From Brugia malayi (Eukaryota; Nematoda; Chromadorea; Rhabditida; Onchocercidae), in contig NW_025062476.1 of the NCBI RefSeq assembly GCF_000002995.4, forward strand, positions 6,375,001 to 6,439,000: a DNA stretch of 64,000 nucleotides, read 5' to 3'. Below, one piece after another: positions 53,992 through 64,000 of this stretch. The position numbers were made by a program, and so were the translations under genes. The first letter of the stretch is position 1. Every line of letters starts with the position of its first letter. The notes below the pieces were generated by a model that was given only the letters and a program-made list of their open reading frames with translations, was not told where the DNA came from and did no database searches.

Positions 53992-56900
53992 AAAAGAAAG
54001 CATGGCGAATGAGAATGGTTTTTTAGATAGGAAGATTTTGAGACGACAGAGGAAATGTCCTATCTGTTTGATAAAGATTCAGAATCTTTCTTCCGGATAT
54101 CACTTAAAAGGATTATATTGAATGTAGATATCAATAAGCAATAACTGTCTACCGTACATGTAATATGCACATAAACAGTTACAAGCATGCGCTTCATCCT
54201 CATAACATCCATACCGCTGTGCAAACAACAACGATGATCGCATGCTACTATCTGTCAACCGAGGGTTCATCTTTCTGATAGTCATCCTTTTACTGACAAA
54301 GCTTTCTGCTGTATCATTCCGTTGTAAATAGATCACTTTAACTATTGATTCGACATTAATGGAAAGATCGATTAGAAAAATCACTTTAAAATTACTCGAT
54401 AAGTTTCAAAGCTACTTCTTTTCAGTTGTTCATTTCAATCATTTTGCTATTGTAAAGCAAAATAAGAAAGGAATTTATAAAGGTCTTTATGTATATTGTG
54501 AACTAATCGATAATTAGAAAAGGGTTAAGATAAAGTTGTTCTGACGTTATATTGACAGTCATGTAAACTGTTTATTGATTTATTCAGTCAGAAGAGAAAG
54601 AATGAGGAAACAACCGTAGTGTGAAAAACTGAAGGTTTGCGGTGGATACTGTAGATTAGAATTAAAAGGTTCAGGAATTTGATCATAAAACAGGATAATA
54701 TCATTCCATCGAATTACAGATATAAACTTGGCCCTGGAAAAGAATCAAGAATTTTATTCTTGTGTAAAATAACTCTAATCCATAATAAAACTGAGAAGTG
54801 TAAATCACCAGTACAAATAAAAAATTGTTAATGCTATCAATTTATCACTTATTTAATTCAGTTCGTTAATTATATTCATTTCGTTATTTCGCTTAATAGA
54901 TTAATCTTTCAAATAATAAAGGATGATTGAATAAACTAAGTTCATCCTAGCATCATTGTTCTCAGGTCTAATTCTCTACAGCAAACACACTCATTTCTTT
55001 TCTTTAAATGATCCGAAATTTCAGAAGTATCAGTAATTTGGTAATAATTTTCCCTTATCTCAGATTACCTAATTATTTTCCGCTTCAATGACGTCATTTA
55101 CAGAAGCATTCATGTGATAAAACTTACAGACAGTCATAGCTGAACAAAGTTACTTTGAATGATTGCATGAATGTTTGGTTTTTTATGCCCTTTTGAAATT
55201 TCATTCCAAGTATTTCTAAATTAAGTAGCAAATAATTCCTTCATCAAAAAACGGATAATCATTTAGCAAAAACGACAAAAAGCTAAATAAGCTAAATTAG
55301 AGTTAAGAAAATTTGGAAGTTAAGCCTTCATTCCTCCTCACACGATCATTATAAAAAAAATTCACATAGAGCATTTCTTGTTCCTTGCTCCGATGGAATT
55401 CAAACCAAAGCCCTAGCAAGCAACTGTATGATTATTCTCTCTATTTCCAGTTTATCTATTCAGCTATCTTGGTCTAATTCTGACAACTTTCAGGAATTCG
55501 ACAGATTCAGGAAGAACATTGCAGAAAATTAGAGATTCCAGTTACTTCAGTATCACCTACTTCAAAGATATGATCTTTTCTTATTATTCAATTTTAATCT
55601 AAAAATACCTTACACAAGCTGTGGATCCAATGCTTGGAACATTTTACAGACTTTTATTTCCAGCCGTACTCATTTAATTTACCTTATTGACGCTTTTTAA
55701 AGTCAGTGAATTACTTACTGTTCTGTACAATTCATTTTTTAGATTTCATTATAACTTAGTGCAACTTCCTTCGTATTTCTATTAATATAATATGAAGTGT
55801 TTGCATTTGCTGCTCGTTAATGAGATGTTTATTGTAGTGTTTTCTGCAGAAATATCTATAGTGTGCATTTCATTAAACTGAAATGTGAAATTTACCGTAC
55901 TTCCCTAAAGTGATATTATGACGACTTAATTAGACTACAAATAATTAAACTTAATTAACAGTGCGAAATCAATTATTAATTTAGATAATCAATTTAACTG
56001 CGTATAACAAGTAGAAATGAGCAGTGCTTATGTCAAATGTAAAATAATTTGCTTTAATAGAATAATCCTCATTTTTAAAAAGTAATTTTTTTCCTAACAA
56101 GTTCTCCAATATCAAATATAATACCAAATTCTTATCTTTGCATCAATATTTGCATTTTAATATAATAAGATAATGATTAGTTTAATAAGTCATTTAAATT
56201 GCATTCATTTGGGTTTAAAATGCTTTTTGGGTTTGTATTTTGTCCCTCAAATAGAAGAATTTATTATCTCCTGAAGTTGCAAATTTGTTGCAAATTTATT
56301 CAGTTCTTGTCACTGTAAGTGCAGAAAAACTATATTCAAAATTAATGAAAAATATTTTTAAAAATAGAGAATAAGAGATATTAGACATAGCAAATTGGCG
56401 CCACATTTTATTTCATCTTTGCATATTTTGTGCATTTATAAGCATTAGGAGATTTATTAATTTTTTGACTGATTGGAAGAATTTCACTCAGTACTGGTAT
56501 CTATTTGAAGTCTATATGACATTTTCTTTTCTTCTTTAACAAAACGATTTACATATTTTTTCTTTTTGTTTTTAGTAAAGGATGTTGAAATTAAATCTTA
56601 AATTTTTGAAAAGAAATAACTTTACCAAAAAAAGAAGAAGCATAGATTTTGAATTACTACTGTTAACAGACAAGCAGTAAACATTTGACATTTGACGTCA
56701 TTTTACGTCATTATTTTCACTCCGTTCAAACATTTTGTTTCAGTTATATTTTTTACTGTTCAGATGAATAGAGAGAGAACGAGGTAGCGTCAAAACTTTA
56801 CTTACGATGAATACACGCCAAATTAAAATTTTTAAATTTTTAAAAACTACAAATTTACAAATATGGTCGATTTTTGTCGATGCGTAAATCCTGTAAACCT

Positions 56901-58343
56901 GATCGATCTACAGAACTTAATATTTATGTTTATGATGCGCTCCAAATTCCAAATCACGGTTTTCCTAATTTTAAATCTTCATTTGATTACTCCATTATGT
57001 CGATGCTTTTAATAGAATAGCAGTACTGACTACTCAGTCCTCTCCTAATTAATGTCTTTCAATGCTTTCCCTAAACATCAGCTTTCTCTAGCTAATGAGA
57101 TCAGCGCTGGCTGCTTTGATAATGTCTTCCCGAGTAGATATAATCTCAAAATACTCAAATCCAGAAGGTCCAAAGTCAATTTTGATGGTTTTATCGGGTG
57201 TATCAACAATAGTCGAACTAGATTCGAAAAAACTGATCTTCGATAAAAATCCGGAAGCAATAATTACCGCGGAGTTTTTTTAAGATAATGACCGCTTCAT
57301 TTCGTGAGTATATGTAATAAAGCGTAAACACACTTGAAAATATTTCTAAAATTACTTTTAATCACACTTCAAATTATCTTTGGCGTAGCAATGATATTAC
57401 ATAGAGTGGTAATCTACCTCAAGAATATAGAAAACATAACATACTTTTTATTCTTACCTCTGGTACAGATAGATAGACAGCAGATTCTCGAGCTGAATCA
57501 CTATTATCTTCAAATGAGTGTCATTTATCCACGAAAACTATTGAAACTAGAATATTCAACTCACTAACAATAACTTTAAAACAACAGTATCGAAATCAGA
57601 TGTAGAACACTCCAAGATCTACACAAAGATAATCCGTGTGTACGTACTTTGTAGCAAAGCTAAAGAGACGTTGAAGATGATTGAAATACTCGAGATATTG
57701 ATATTTCAAATCTTAAATCTTTGTTGTCAAATAAATGTAGACTTGTTTGAGTTAGGATCCATAATTGTTTAGAACTCTGTCCATTCCTGCTTGATTATGA
57801 ACTTTCGAAAAATGATAACTTCAAAAATTTTAAGCACTTTTTCTGACAAATAATCCAAACAACTACTGCATGATTAGAAAACAGCAATGCAAATGTACTA
57901 AACATGCTCATCTTAACTTCAGTAAAACACCTGGACCTATTTGTACCCTTTTAAGAAAAAGAATCTGTTTTACCGAAGTAAGATGTAATAGTTAGCGTCA
58001 ATGTGAACATGACAAGATAAACCATTAAATCAGGTACAGCAAAAGAATGCATTAATCAACTTAACAATAAATAAACTTAGAGAACAGTAAAACGAATACG
58101 AATAAGATTGTATGGTCAAAGAATGGAAAAATTCCATGCGAATTCCATTCTATTCTAGATGAGTGGTAAAACAAAAGAAATATTCTAAACATGCAAAATT
58201 CCCCTGAAGAATTAATCCAAATACATGCTAGTGGAAGCCCATCTCAAACAGATTAATTTAAAATATATCTTTCTTATTCCAGTACAAAATTTCTAGTAAA
58301 GTAAATCCAGAACTAAATAAAAAAGAGCCATTTTTTCTTTTTT
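53992..58343. other. gene-poor stretch
   Basis: No supported gene. A minus-strand frame at 54,100-54,384 has no splice context or similarity I recognise. A 190-bp island at 57,095-57,283 is open in several frames and is described in findings. The rest is AT-rich and featureless. Confidence 0.6.
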
Positions 58344-59099
58344 TTAAATCAAAAGCTTTTCCACTTCTTCCTTGATTTTCTGTATCTGACTTCTCAGTTG
58401 AGAGCCCTCATTCTGGATTATTGAAGCAGCGATTACAGGACGCGATACACCACACGCCCTGCCAAGAGCTGCCTGAAAATATTCCACATATTTCTCTGGA
58501 ATAAAATATCAAGACAGCACAAAAGGTGAGAAATTATGTGGACCACTTCCAGAAAACTTCATAACAAAAATTTTAACATACACAAAATTTTCCCTTCCAT
58601 GACATATAGATGCATATATAAAGATTACCTTGCTGCGCACAAACACGTAAGGCACATTTTTGTCTTCACAGAGCAATGGCAAATGTAAGATAATTTCTAA
58701 CGGCTCAGCGTCAGCAGCCATTATAATGACCTGCAAATTCACCGAGAAAAATCTGCATGTATAGTGAATGACAGATTAAAAACACAGAAACAGAAGTCAT
58801 ACGAATCTATTCCAAACAAAATTACTGCATCTATTGGTTTCGTTCATAAATATATATTTCTTCTCAATGAAATATATATCATTCGAGTCTTGTACACGAA
58901 AAAAGATAAGGCTGTTAACATAAGCCAAACTAAAAGTGACCTCTGCAAGTCCTCGATTTAGCGTTTTCGTGGCTTCATTCGCACCTTTCTTCAACTGCTT
59001 ATAGCTTTGCGCCTGCTGAACAAGATCAAGTAACTTCTGAGACAAGCTAGTATCAGCGATAGGATAAGCTTTTGACCCAAAACCAGTATCTGCAGTCAT
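58344..59099 (-). CDS. snu-13: SNU13/NHP2L1 (15.5K) RNA-binding protein
   Basis: L7Ae-family protein that binds kink-turns in U4 snRNA (tri-snRNP assembly) and in box C/D snoRNAs; nuclear and nucleolar. Three phase-0 exons: 59,099-58,941, 58,730-58,629 and 58,472-58,344, giving 129 aa (human 128). Near-identical family blocks are visible: [71 protein letters not shown] and [14 protein letters not shown]. The NEATK...LNRG RNA-contact segment and the final [10 protein letters not shown] are intact. An acceptor-like TTTTGTCCAG (AG at 59,131-59,132) lies 31 nt upstream of the ATG. The gene is divergent from TECR. Confidence 0.96.
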
Positions 59100-59132
59100 C
59101 TTGCCTCACTTTTCCGATCACTGGCAATACCT

Positions 59133-59613
59133 GGACAAAATTAATGAGAGTACATGAATATCTTTACTTAACATTTCCAAAAAAAATCACTGACACTCAT
59201 CCAACACCAACCCTTATGAAAGATGAGTGCTATGGAATGAACAGCATACCAACAAGTAACTCCAACTTTTTAATAACATTCTGTCCAAAATACCGACTGG
59301 AAAAGACCACTCTCGACCTGCCCACCACAGTTACACAGAAACAACTATCTTCTAGCCTAATCAACAGCAACTGATCAGTCAGACACACCACAACTCTTTC
59401 AATTTTAGGAGCCTCGTCCAAACCGCGAAATGACAGATCGCTACGAGCGGTATAGTGCGACTGGAGTGTGCAGAGGAAGTTCACTACTCGGTGGTAAAAG
59501 GCAGAGGTAGTTGCCCGGGTAAACCTTATGTGAATTGCATTTGAATTGGATACTTCTTAACTCTTTTTGTATTTCGATATAAGAATTCATTAATTTTCAC
59601 AGTTTTTACAGAA
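59133..59613. promoter_or_regulatory. divergent promoter region between snu-13 and art-1
   Basis: About 500 bp between two start codons pointing outwards. A bidirectional promoter is likely from the layout alone. I see no clear TATA box or named factor site. Open frames here are shadows on opposite strands. Confidence 0.45.
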
Positions 59614-61309
59614 ATGACTTCGATTGCGGTGGAAGTTTTTGATGCCAAAAATATTAATAAGTCGATCGCCTACCTAGAAAATGTTTGTTTTATTTGATTT
59701 ATCATATTTCAAGGTATTAAGTTTAAATTCAAGTGCTTGATTATTTCCTAATTTAGATCACTTCCGATGAATCAATAGTGGGTATCAAAAGTCGTCTGTC
59801 CCAAAGTAAGTTTATAATGATTCCGTCGAGTTTCCACTTATCTTTCTGTTGGTTTGTTGTATGATGCAATTTTTTACTGTATGTGATGATTTGTTATATA
59901 TTTAGAGCTTTCACTTCCTATCAACCAAATAGCTTTGCGGTTAGATGCGAAAGGGAAGAATTTGAAAGATGACCTTGTTGTGCTGGATCTCAATTTGCCT
60001 TCGAAGGGTGCTCACTTATATATTCGAGTTCTTGGGCCACAAATCGGATGGAAAACGGTGTGTAGGATTTATTATTAAGTTTTCCTAAATATTTACTTCA
60101 CCCGTTTTAATACACTGTTCTACTCCAGGTTTTCCTCCTAGAATATATTGGCCCTCTTGTGATTTATCCAATTTTCTACCTGAGACCAACCGAGATCTAT
60201 GGACCAGGTGATTTTTCTTGATACATGAGGCTGTTTTTTATCGAAAATACCGAATGAAGCATGGAATAATTGAGTAAAGTGAACCACATGCAAAAAACTG
60301 ACATGAAATCTTGAAGACGCATCCCGATATCCTATGTCTTATGGAGTAAAACTTGCACTGGTTTGTTGGTCATTTCATTATGCAAAACGTTTGCTGGAAA
60401 CCCTCTTTGTTCATCGATTCAGCAATGCAACAATGCCTTTACGGAATATATTCAAAGTAATCAGTTTTCAGTATAGTTATTCGTACTTTCTTGTCAGATT
60501 TATAGTCTAAGTTTGGGATTTCTATATATCGTTAGGATGCTCAAAAATGGTCAAAAGAGATCATCAAACCCAAATTACATAAATAAAGCATACAAATATT
60601 TTAAATTTGTTTTAGAATTGTGGTTACTACTGGGCCTTTACAGCATTTGTCAGTTATTTTATCAACCATCCGCTATATACCCTACCGTATTTCGGTTTCG
60701 TACAAGTTGCCACAGGTCTTATTGGTTTCGTTATTTGTGAATTCGGTATGTTTATCTCATGACTTTTGCTTATTGTTCTAATACATTAGTGTCATTGTTG
60801 TTATGATTGTCTTTTTTCTATATCTGTTTTTCAGGCAATTTGTCAGTTCATCTGCTTTTGAGAAACTTACGCCCCTCGGGTACTAAAGTTCGCAAAATCC
60901 CAATTCCAGATATCAATCCGATGACATTGATGTTCCACTTCGTAAGTTGCCCCAATTACACTTACGAAGTGGGCTCATGGTTATGGTTTTCATATATGAC
61001 CCAATCATTACCAGGTTTTTTTTTTCGGTTTGTGTTATTGTAGAAATAAAACAGCCAAATACCCGCGCAACATCAATTTCATGAGTTTGCTTATGAGTAT
61101 TTGTGGTTTATCTTGAATAAGTTTATGTGTTTGATTTATATTTAGCCGAAGTGTTGTTTTGTACTTAACTCATACTTGCAGCACTGATTTTTACCTTTGC
61201 GGGATTTCTCCAAATGGCTATATGGGCAAAAGATAAGCACCGTAATTATAGACGCGAATTTCCAAATTATCCAAAACATCGACGAGCAATGATTCCTTTC
61301 GTTTTTTAA
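59614..61309 (+). CDS. art-1: very-long-chain trans-2-enoyl-CoA reductase (TECR)
   Basis: Catalyses the last step of each very-long-chain fatty acid elongation cycle, reducing trans-2-enoyl-CoA with NADPH in the ER membrane; also used in sphingolipid breakdown. Eight phase-matched exons: 59,614-59,682, 59,757-59,805, 59,906-60,057, 60,129-60,207, 60,317-60,456, 60,616-60,745, 60,835-61,014 and 61,182-61,309, giving 308 aa, the same as human TECR. An N-terminal ubiquitin-like part (ALRLDAKGKNLKDD) is followed by hydrophobic segments. Signature blocks: KRLLETLFVHRFSNATMPLR, YYWAFTAF, FINHPLYTLP, HLLLRNLRPSGTKVRKIP, CPNYTYEVGSW and QMAIWAKDKHRNY. An AATAAA at 61,335-61,340 lies 26 nt after the stop. 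The acceptor of exon 5 (TTGAAG) is atypical, but it is the only one giving the frame. Confidence 0.95.
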
Positions 61310-61334
61310 TTACTTTTTAATTGTTGTTTACACG

Positions 61335-61340
61335 AATAAA
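61335..61340 (+). terminator. poly(A) signal of art-1
   Basis: AATAAA 26 nt downstream of the TECR stop codon, on the coding strand. A very short 3'UTR is implied. Confidence 0.6.
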
Positions 61341-61875
61341 TTAACGATAATGTTTTTTGTATTGTATGAAGTGAAATAGTTGCTTGGCCGTTGCAAACGA
61401 AATAGATGTACCTCTTCTGTTCCGACTCATACAAAACATTATCGGATTTTTACTGTTGGGAATCAAAAGTATATTTCCATCGATGTTTATTAAATTTAGC
61501 ATTACTTTCACATTCAATAAAATTCCATGCTTTGAATCATTTATACAAAAATGGTGTTTAGATCATTTCCAAAAACCGTTATCAAAAAACATAGCAGTTA
61601 CGTATTGTGGATGAAATTCATTTTCGTTTTGTATTTGCATTTCATGTTTTAACCAATTTGTAAACACACCGGTTTATGTTAGTTATTGCTGATGAATAAA
61701 TTTTGAAAAGAAATCCGCCTTATGAGAGCGTGATTACAACTGTTAATTTTCTGTAATCAGTATAATGTGTTATACAGTGTTAGACATAGCAAAGGATTTT
61801 TGGTTATATTGAGTCGTTGCCGTGCGTCATTTAAAAAGTTTTATTTTGCGAAAATATTCTCCACTTCTTCAGACT
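61341..61875 (+). other. spacer between art-1 and the eIF2B-gamma gene
   Basis: 535 bp on the same strand as both flanking genes. The frame at 61,384-61,614 has no family resemblance. The spacing is wider than typical operon gaps but does not exclude one. Confidence 0.5.
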
Positions 61876-64000
61876 ATGGCATCTCAGGCTTTACAAGCAG
61901 TTGTATTATGTGGTGGGTTGGGTAATCGAATGACCAGTTTGACGGATCATATTCCAAAATGTATGCTTCCAATTGCCGGTGTTCCCATGTTTTGGTATCC
62001 ACTCAATTTTTTGCAAAAAAATTCTATAAAAGGTTGGTTTTTTCCTATTGCACATTTAGGATTTTCATGAGTCTTCTATTGGAGCTGACATTATTAATTA
62101 AATTAATGTTTCGGATTGTTTGAAAATTTGCAAACATAATTAGTACCTGTGATATTTTACAATAGTCTAAATTTATTTTCCTTCCTTGATATATTGCAAT
62201 CATGTCTGACAAGAAATTTCGAATCGATTATAATCTGTAAATAATAGACCGTATTGATCTAAGGCTTCGTTAAGTTCTAGAAATTATTTCATAATTAAAA
62301 AATGATTTTCGTAGAGACCTTATGCATTTATCTAAGATCTATTTTAGTAACTGAAGTGAGGTCATTATGAAAATGACAGTATGTCTTTTCAGAAGTTGTT
62401 ATGGTTGTAGCCGAAAGATTGATGGACGAAATTAGACATCTTTTATTTAGCTCCACTTTGCCATCGTTAGATAATTTACAGATTGAATTTATAAAACTAA
62501 GCAGTGCTGCTGAACATTGGGGTACTGCAGATGTGCTGAGATTTATAAATGCTCAAATCAAGGTAATAATAGTTGCCTTTCTAGTATTGGATATTCAGAT
62601 CCTTTATAACTTTGTCTGGCCTTCATTCTTTTCTCTTCATCACTGCTTGAGTTGCAGCCTTTACTATTTTCAGAGTTCAGTTAGCTAGTCAAAAAAATAT
62701 GAGATAGAAATAGATCTTGTTTGATTATACCTACCTTGTAAATTTCTGTAAATAAAATACAATGATTTGTTGACAAAATGGATCCTGGCAAAGAGAGAAT
62801 ATGGAGTAAATATTGTTCCAGTTCACCTGAATTTGTAATATTTTCACTTGGTTCTGTTTACCCTTGCTAGAACTTGATTGTCAGCTCAGAGTTAGTTTGT
62901 ATAATTTTTGTTTTGTTTTGCTGACTATAAGTTTTAATGCCATATCAAATAATGTCTAAAACTTACATTCATTACAGAAGGATTTCATTGTTGTTAGTGG
63001 TGACTTTGTTTCTGATGTGAACCTAGCTCCTATGTTGTCGCTTCACGCTGCTGAAAATGCCATTTTAACGTGTTTATTATGCGATCGGGTTATCACAGGA
63101 CCAGCTCCCGGACCTAAAATGAAGCTCTTAAAAGGTATTGGTTTTCGCTTCAAAATTTTTTTAAAAAATCGGTGGAAAAAAGGCGTTCTTAAAATTTTAT
63201 GTTTTTGTCATTGATCTGACCCACATTGATCTGCAAATATATCCGAGAAACCTTGCTGTGATTTGAAATGGCTAGGATGAAATTATTTAGGAATGATAAC
63301 GGGTATCAAAACTAACGACAGGTTAGTAGACTAGATGAAATGCTTTGAAGGCTACAGTGCTGGTTTCTTCGATGATGCAGTATGCTGATTTGTCCGGATA
63401 GCCCTAATCTCGATGAATTTGATCTAAGAAAGTGTCTCTTGGTTACTATTTAAAACAAAACGTTATGACTTTACTACAGTTTTTTCTTAATCTTTCTATT
63501 TTCATGGTTTCAGAGCGCGATTTTATTGTTCTTTCTAAGAATAATCAATTACTATTCAGTGGTTCAGAAGAGGATTATGACGAGACGGTTACTATGAATG
63601 TTGATTTACTCGACAAGTAATTTTTATTTACATTTAACCATTTTCGCAAAACTTTCGTGAATGGTTTAATTATTGAGATTTCAGATGTCGAACTGCTTAC
63701 TTCACTGCAAAGTACAGTGACTGCCACTTATATATCATGAAGAAATATATTTTAAACATTATCGACAAGCACAGGCAAGTTTTAGTTGCTTTAGTCTTAT
63801 TTAATTTAATCTATCTAAACCACCATTTCATTTTATTGAATTTATTCGTTATCAAGGCCAAGTTATAGTAAGATCTGAAACATCATATAAAATATCGGAA
63901 ATTTTGATTACAAGTGGAGGGTTTAATAGAAGATTATAATTTGCAGGGAGTTTACATCACTGAAAGCTGATCTTATTCCATATATTTTGGAAAAACAGAA
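61876..64000 (+). CDS. ppp-1: eIF2B subunit gamma, 5' part (cut by window end)
   Basis: Part of the guanine-nucleotide exchange factor that recharges eIF2, a control point for translation. Six exons are seen: 61,876-62,032, 62,393-62,562, 62,978-63,134, 63,514-63,616, 63,685-63,774 and 63,947 to the window edge, all in phase (about 244 aa so far; the left-handed beta-helix half lies beyond). The N-terminal nucleotidyltransferase-like domain starts with QAVVLCGGLGNRMTSLTDHI and PKCMLPIAGVPMFWYPLNFL. Further family blocks are AEHWGTADVLRFI, KDFIVVSGDFVSDVNL, ERDFIVLS and SLKADLIPYILEK. The ATG at 61,876 was chosen because the frame upstream has no ATG. Intron 5 begins with GC instead of GT (63,775-63,776). 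The symbol follows C. elegans usage. Confidence 0.93.

Noticed and set aside
54100..54384. 94-codon minus-strand frame near the bHLH gene
   Set aside because: No splice context, no recognisable domain; within the length range expected by chance.
55385..55440. second tRNA-like box (GTTTGAATTCC, minus strand)
   Set aside because: No cloverleaf can be folded around it.
61822..61875. N-terminal extension of eIF2B-gamma from 61,822
   Set aside because: It starts with GTG and has no ATG; the family begins close to the ATG at 61,876.

Overview
The window is AT-rich nematode nuclear DNA. Genes have many short exons (about 50-250 nt), small introns with GT donors and TTTCAG-like acceptors, and strong acceptor-like sites just before several start codons, as expected for spliced-leader trans-splicing. 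Several products match nematode gene families, and the AT level and gene spacing resemble a filarial or other clade III worm; the species is an inference I cannot prove here.

Layout: 1-11,000 is almost gene-free, with microsatellites. About 11,020-13,485 (minus) holds a chain of phase-compatible exons for an unrecognised Q/S/T-rich protein. 13,500-33,150 is mostly non-coding, with one or two possible orphan exons. 33,169-35,090 (plus) is a complete PGAM5 mitochondrial phosphatase gene. 36,175-37,492 (minus) is a five-exon gene for a small secreted, probably membrane-anchored Ly6/uPAR-like protein, reconstructed here from exons too short to show as long ORFs. 37,500-44,600 is gene-free. 44,620-45,308 (minus) is a secreted phospholipase A2 gene whose only intron lacks an AG acceptor.

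From 46,668 the window is gene-dense. Minus strand: a 14-exon double-Tudor protein (EKL-1/ERI-5-like, 46,668-50,309), directly downstream of the TRAP-gamma translocon gene (50,640-51,760) in operon-like spacing, then an achaete-scute/ASCL-type bHLH gene (52,696-53,976). 54,000-58,300 is largely empty, with one odd 190-bp open island. SNU13 (58,344-59,099, minus) is divergent from the enoyl-CoA reductase gene TECR/art-1 (59,614-61,309, plus), followed by the 5' part of eIF2B-gamma (61,876 to window end, plus), which contains a GC-AG intron.

The genes form no single pathway. They are mostly housekeeping (ER translocation, spliceosome/snoRNP, very-long-chain fatty acid elongation, translation initiation, mitochondrial quality control) plus a small-RNA-type Tudor scaffold, a transcription factor and two secreted cysteine-rich proteins. 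The most unusual structures are a three-copy direct/inverted duplication of a splice acceptor in the Tudor gene, the missing acceptor AG in the phospholipase gene, and the GC donor in eIF2B-gamma. I found no rRNA, convincing tRNA, CRISPR array or intact transposon.
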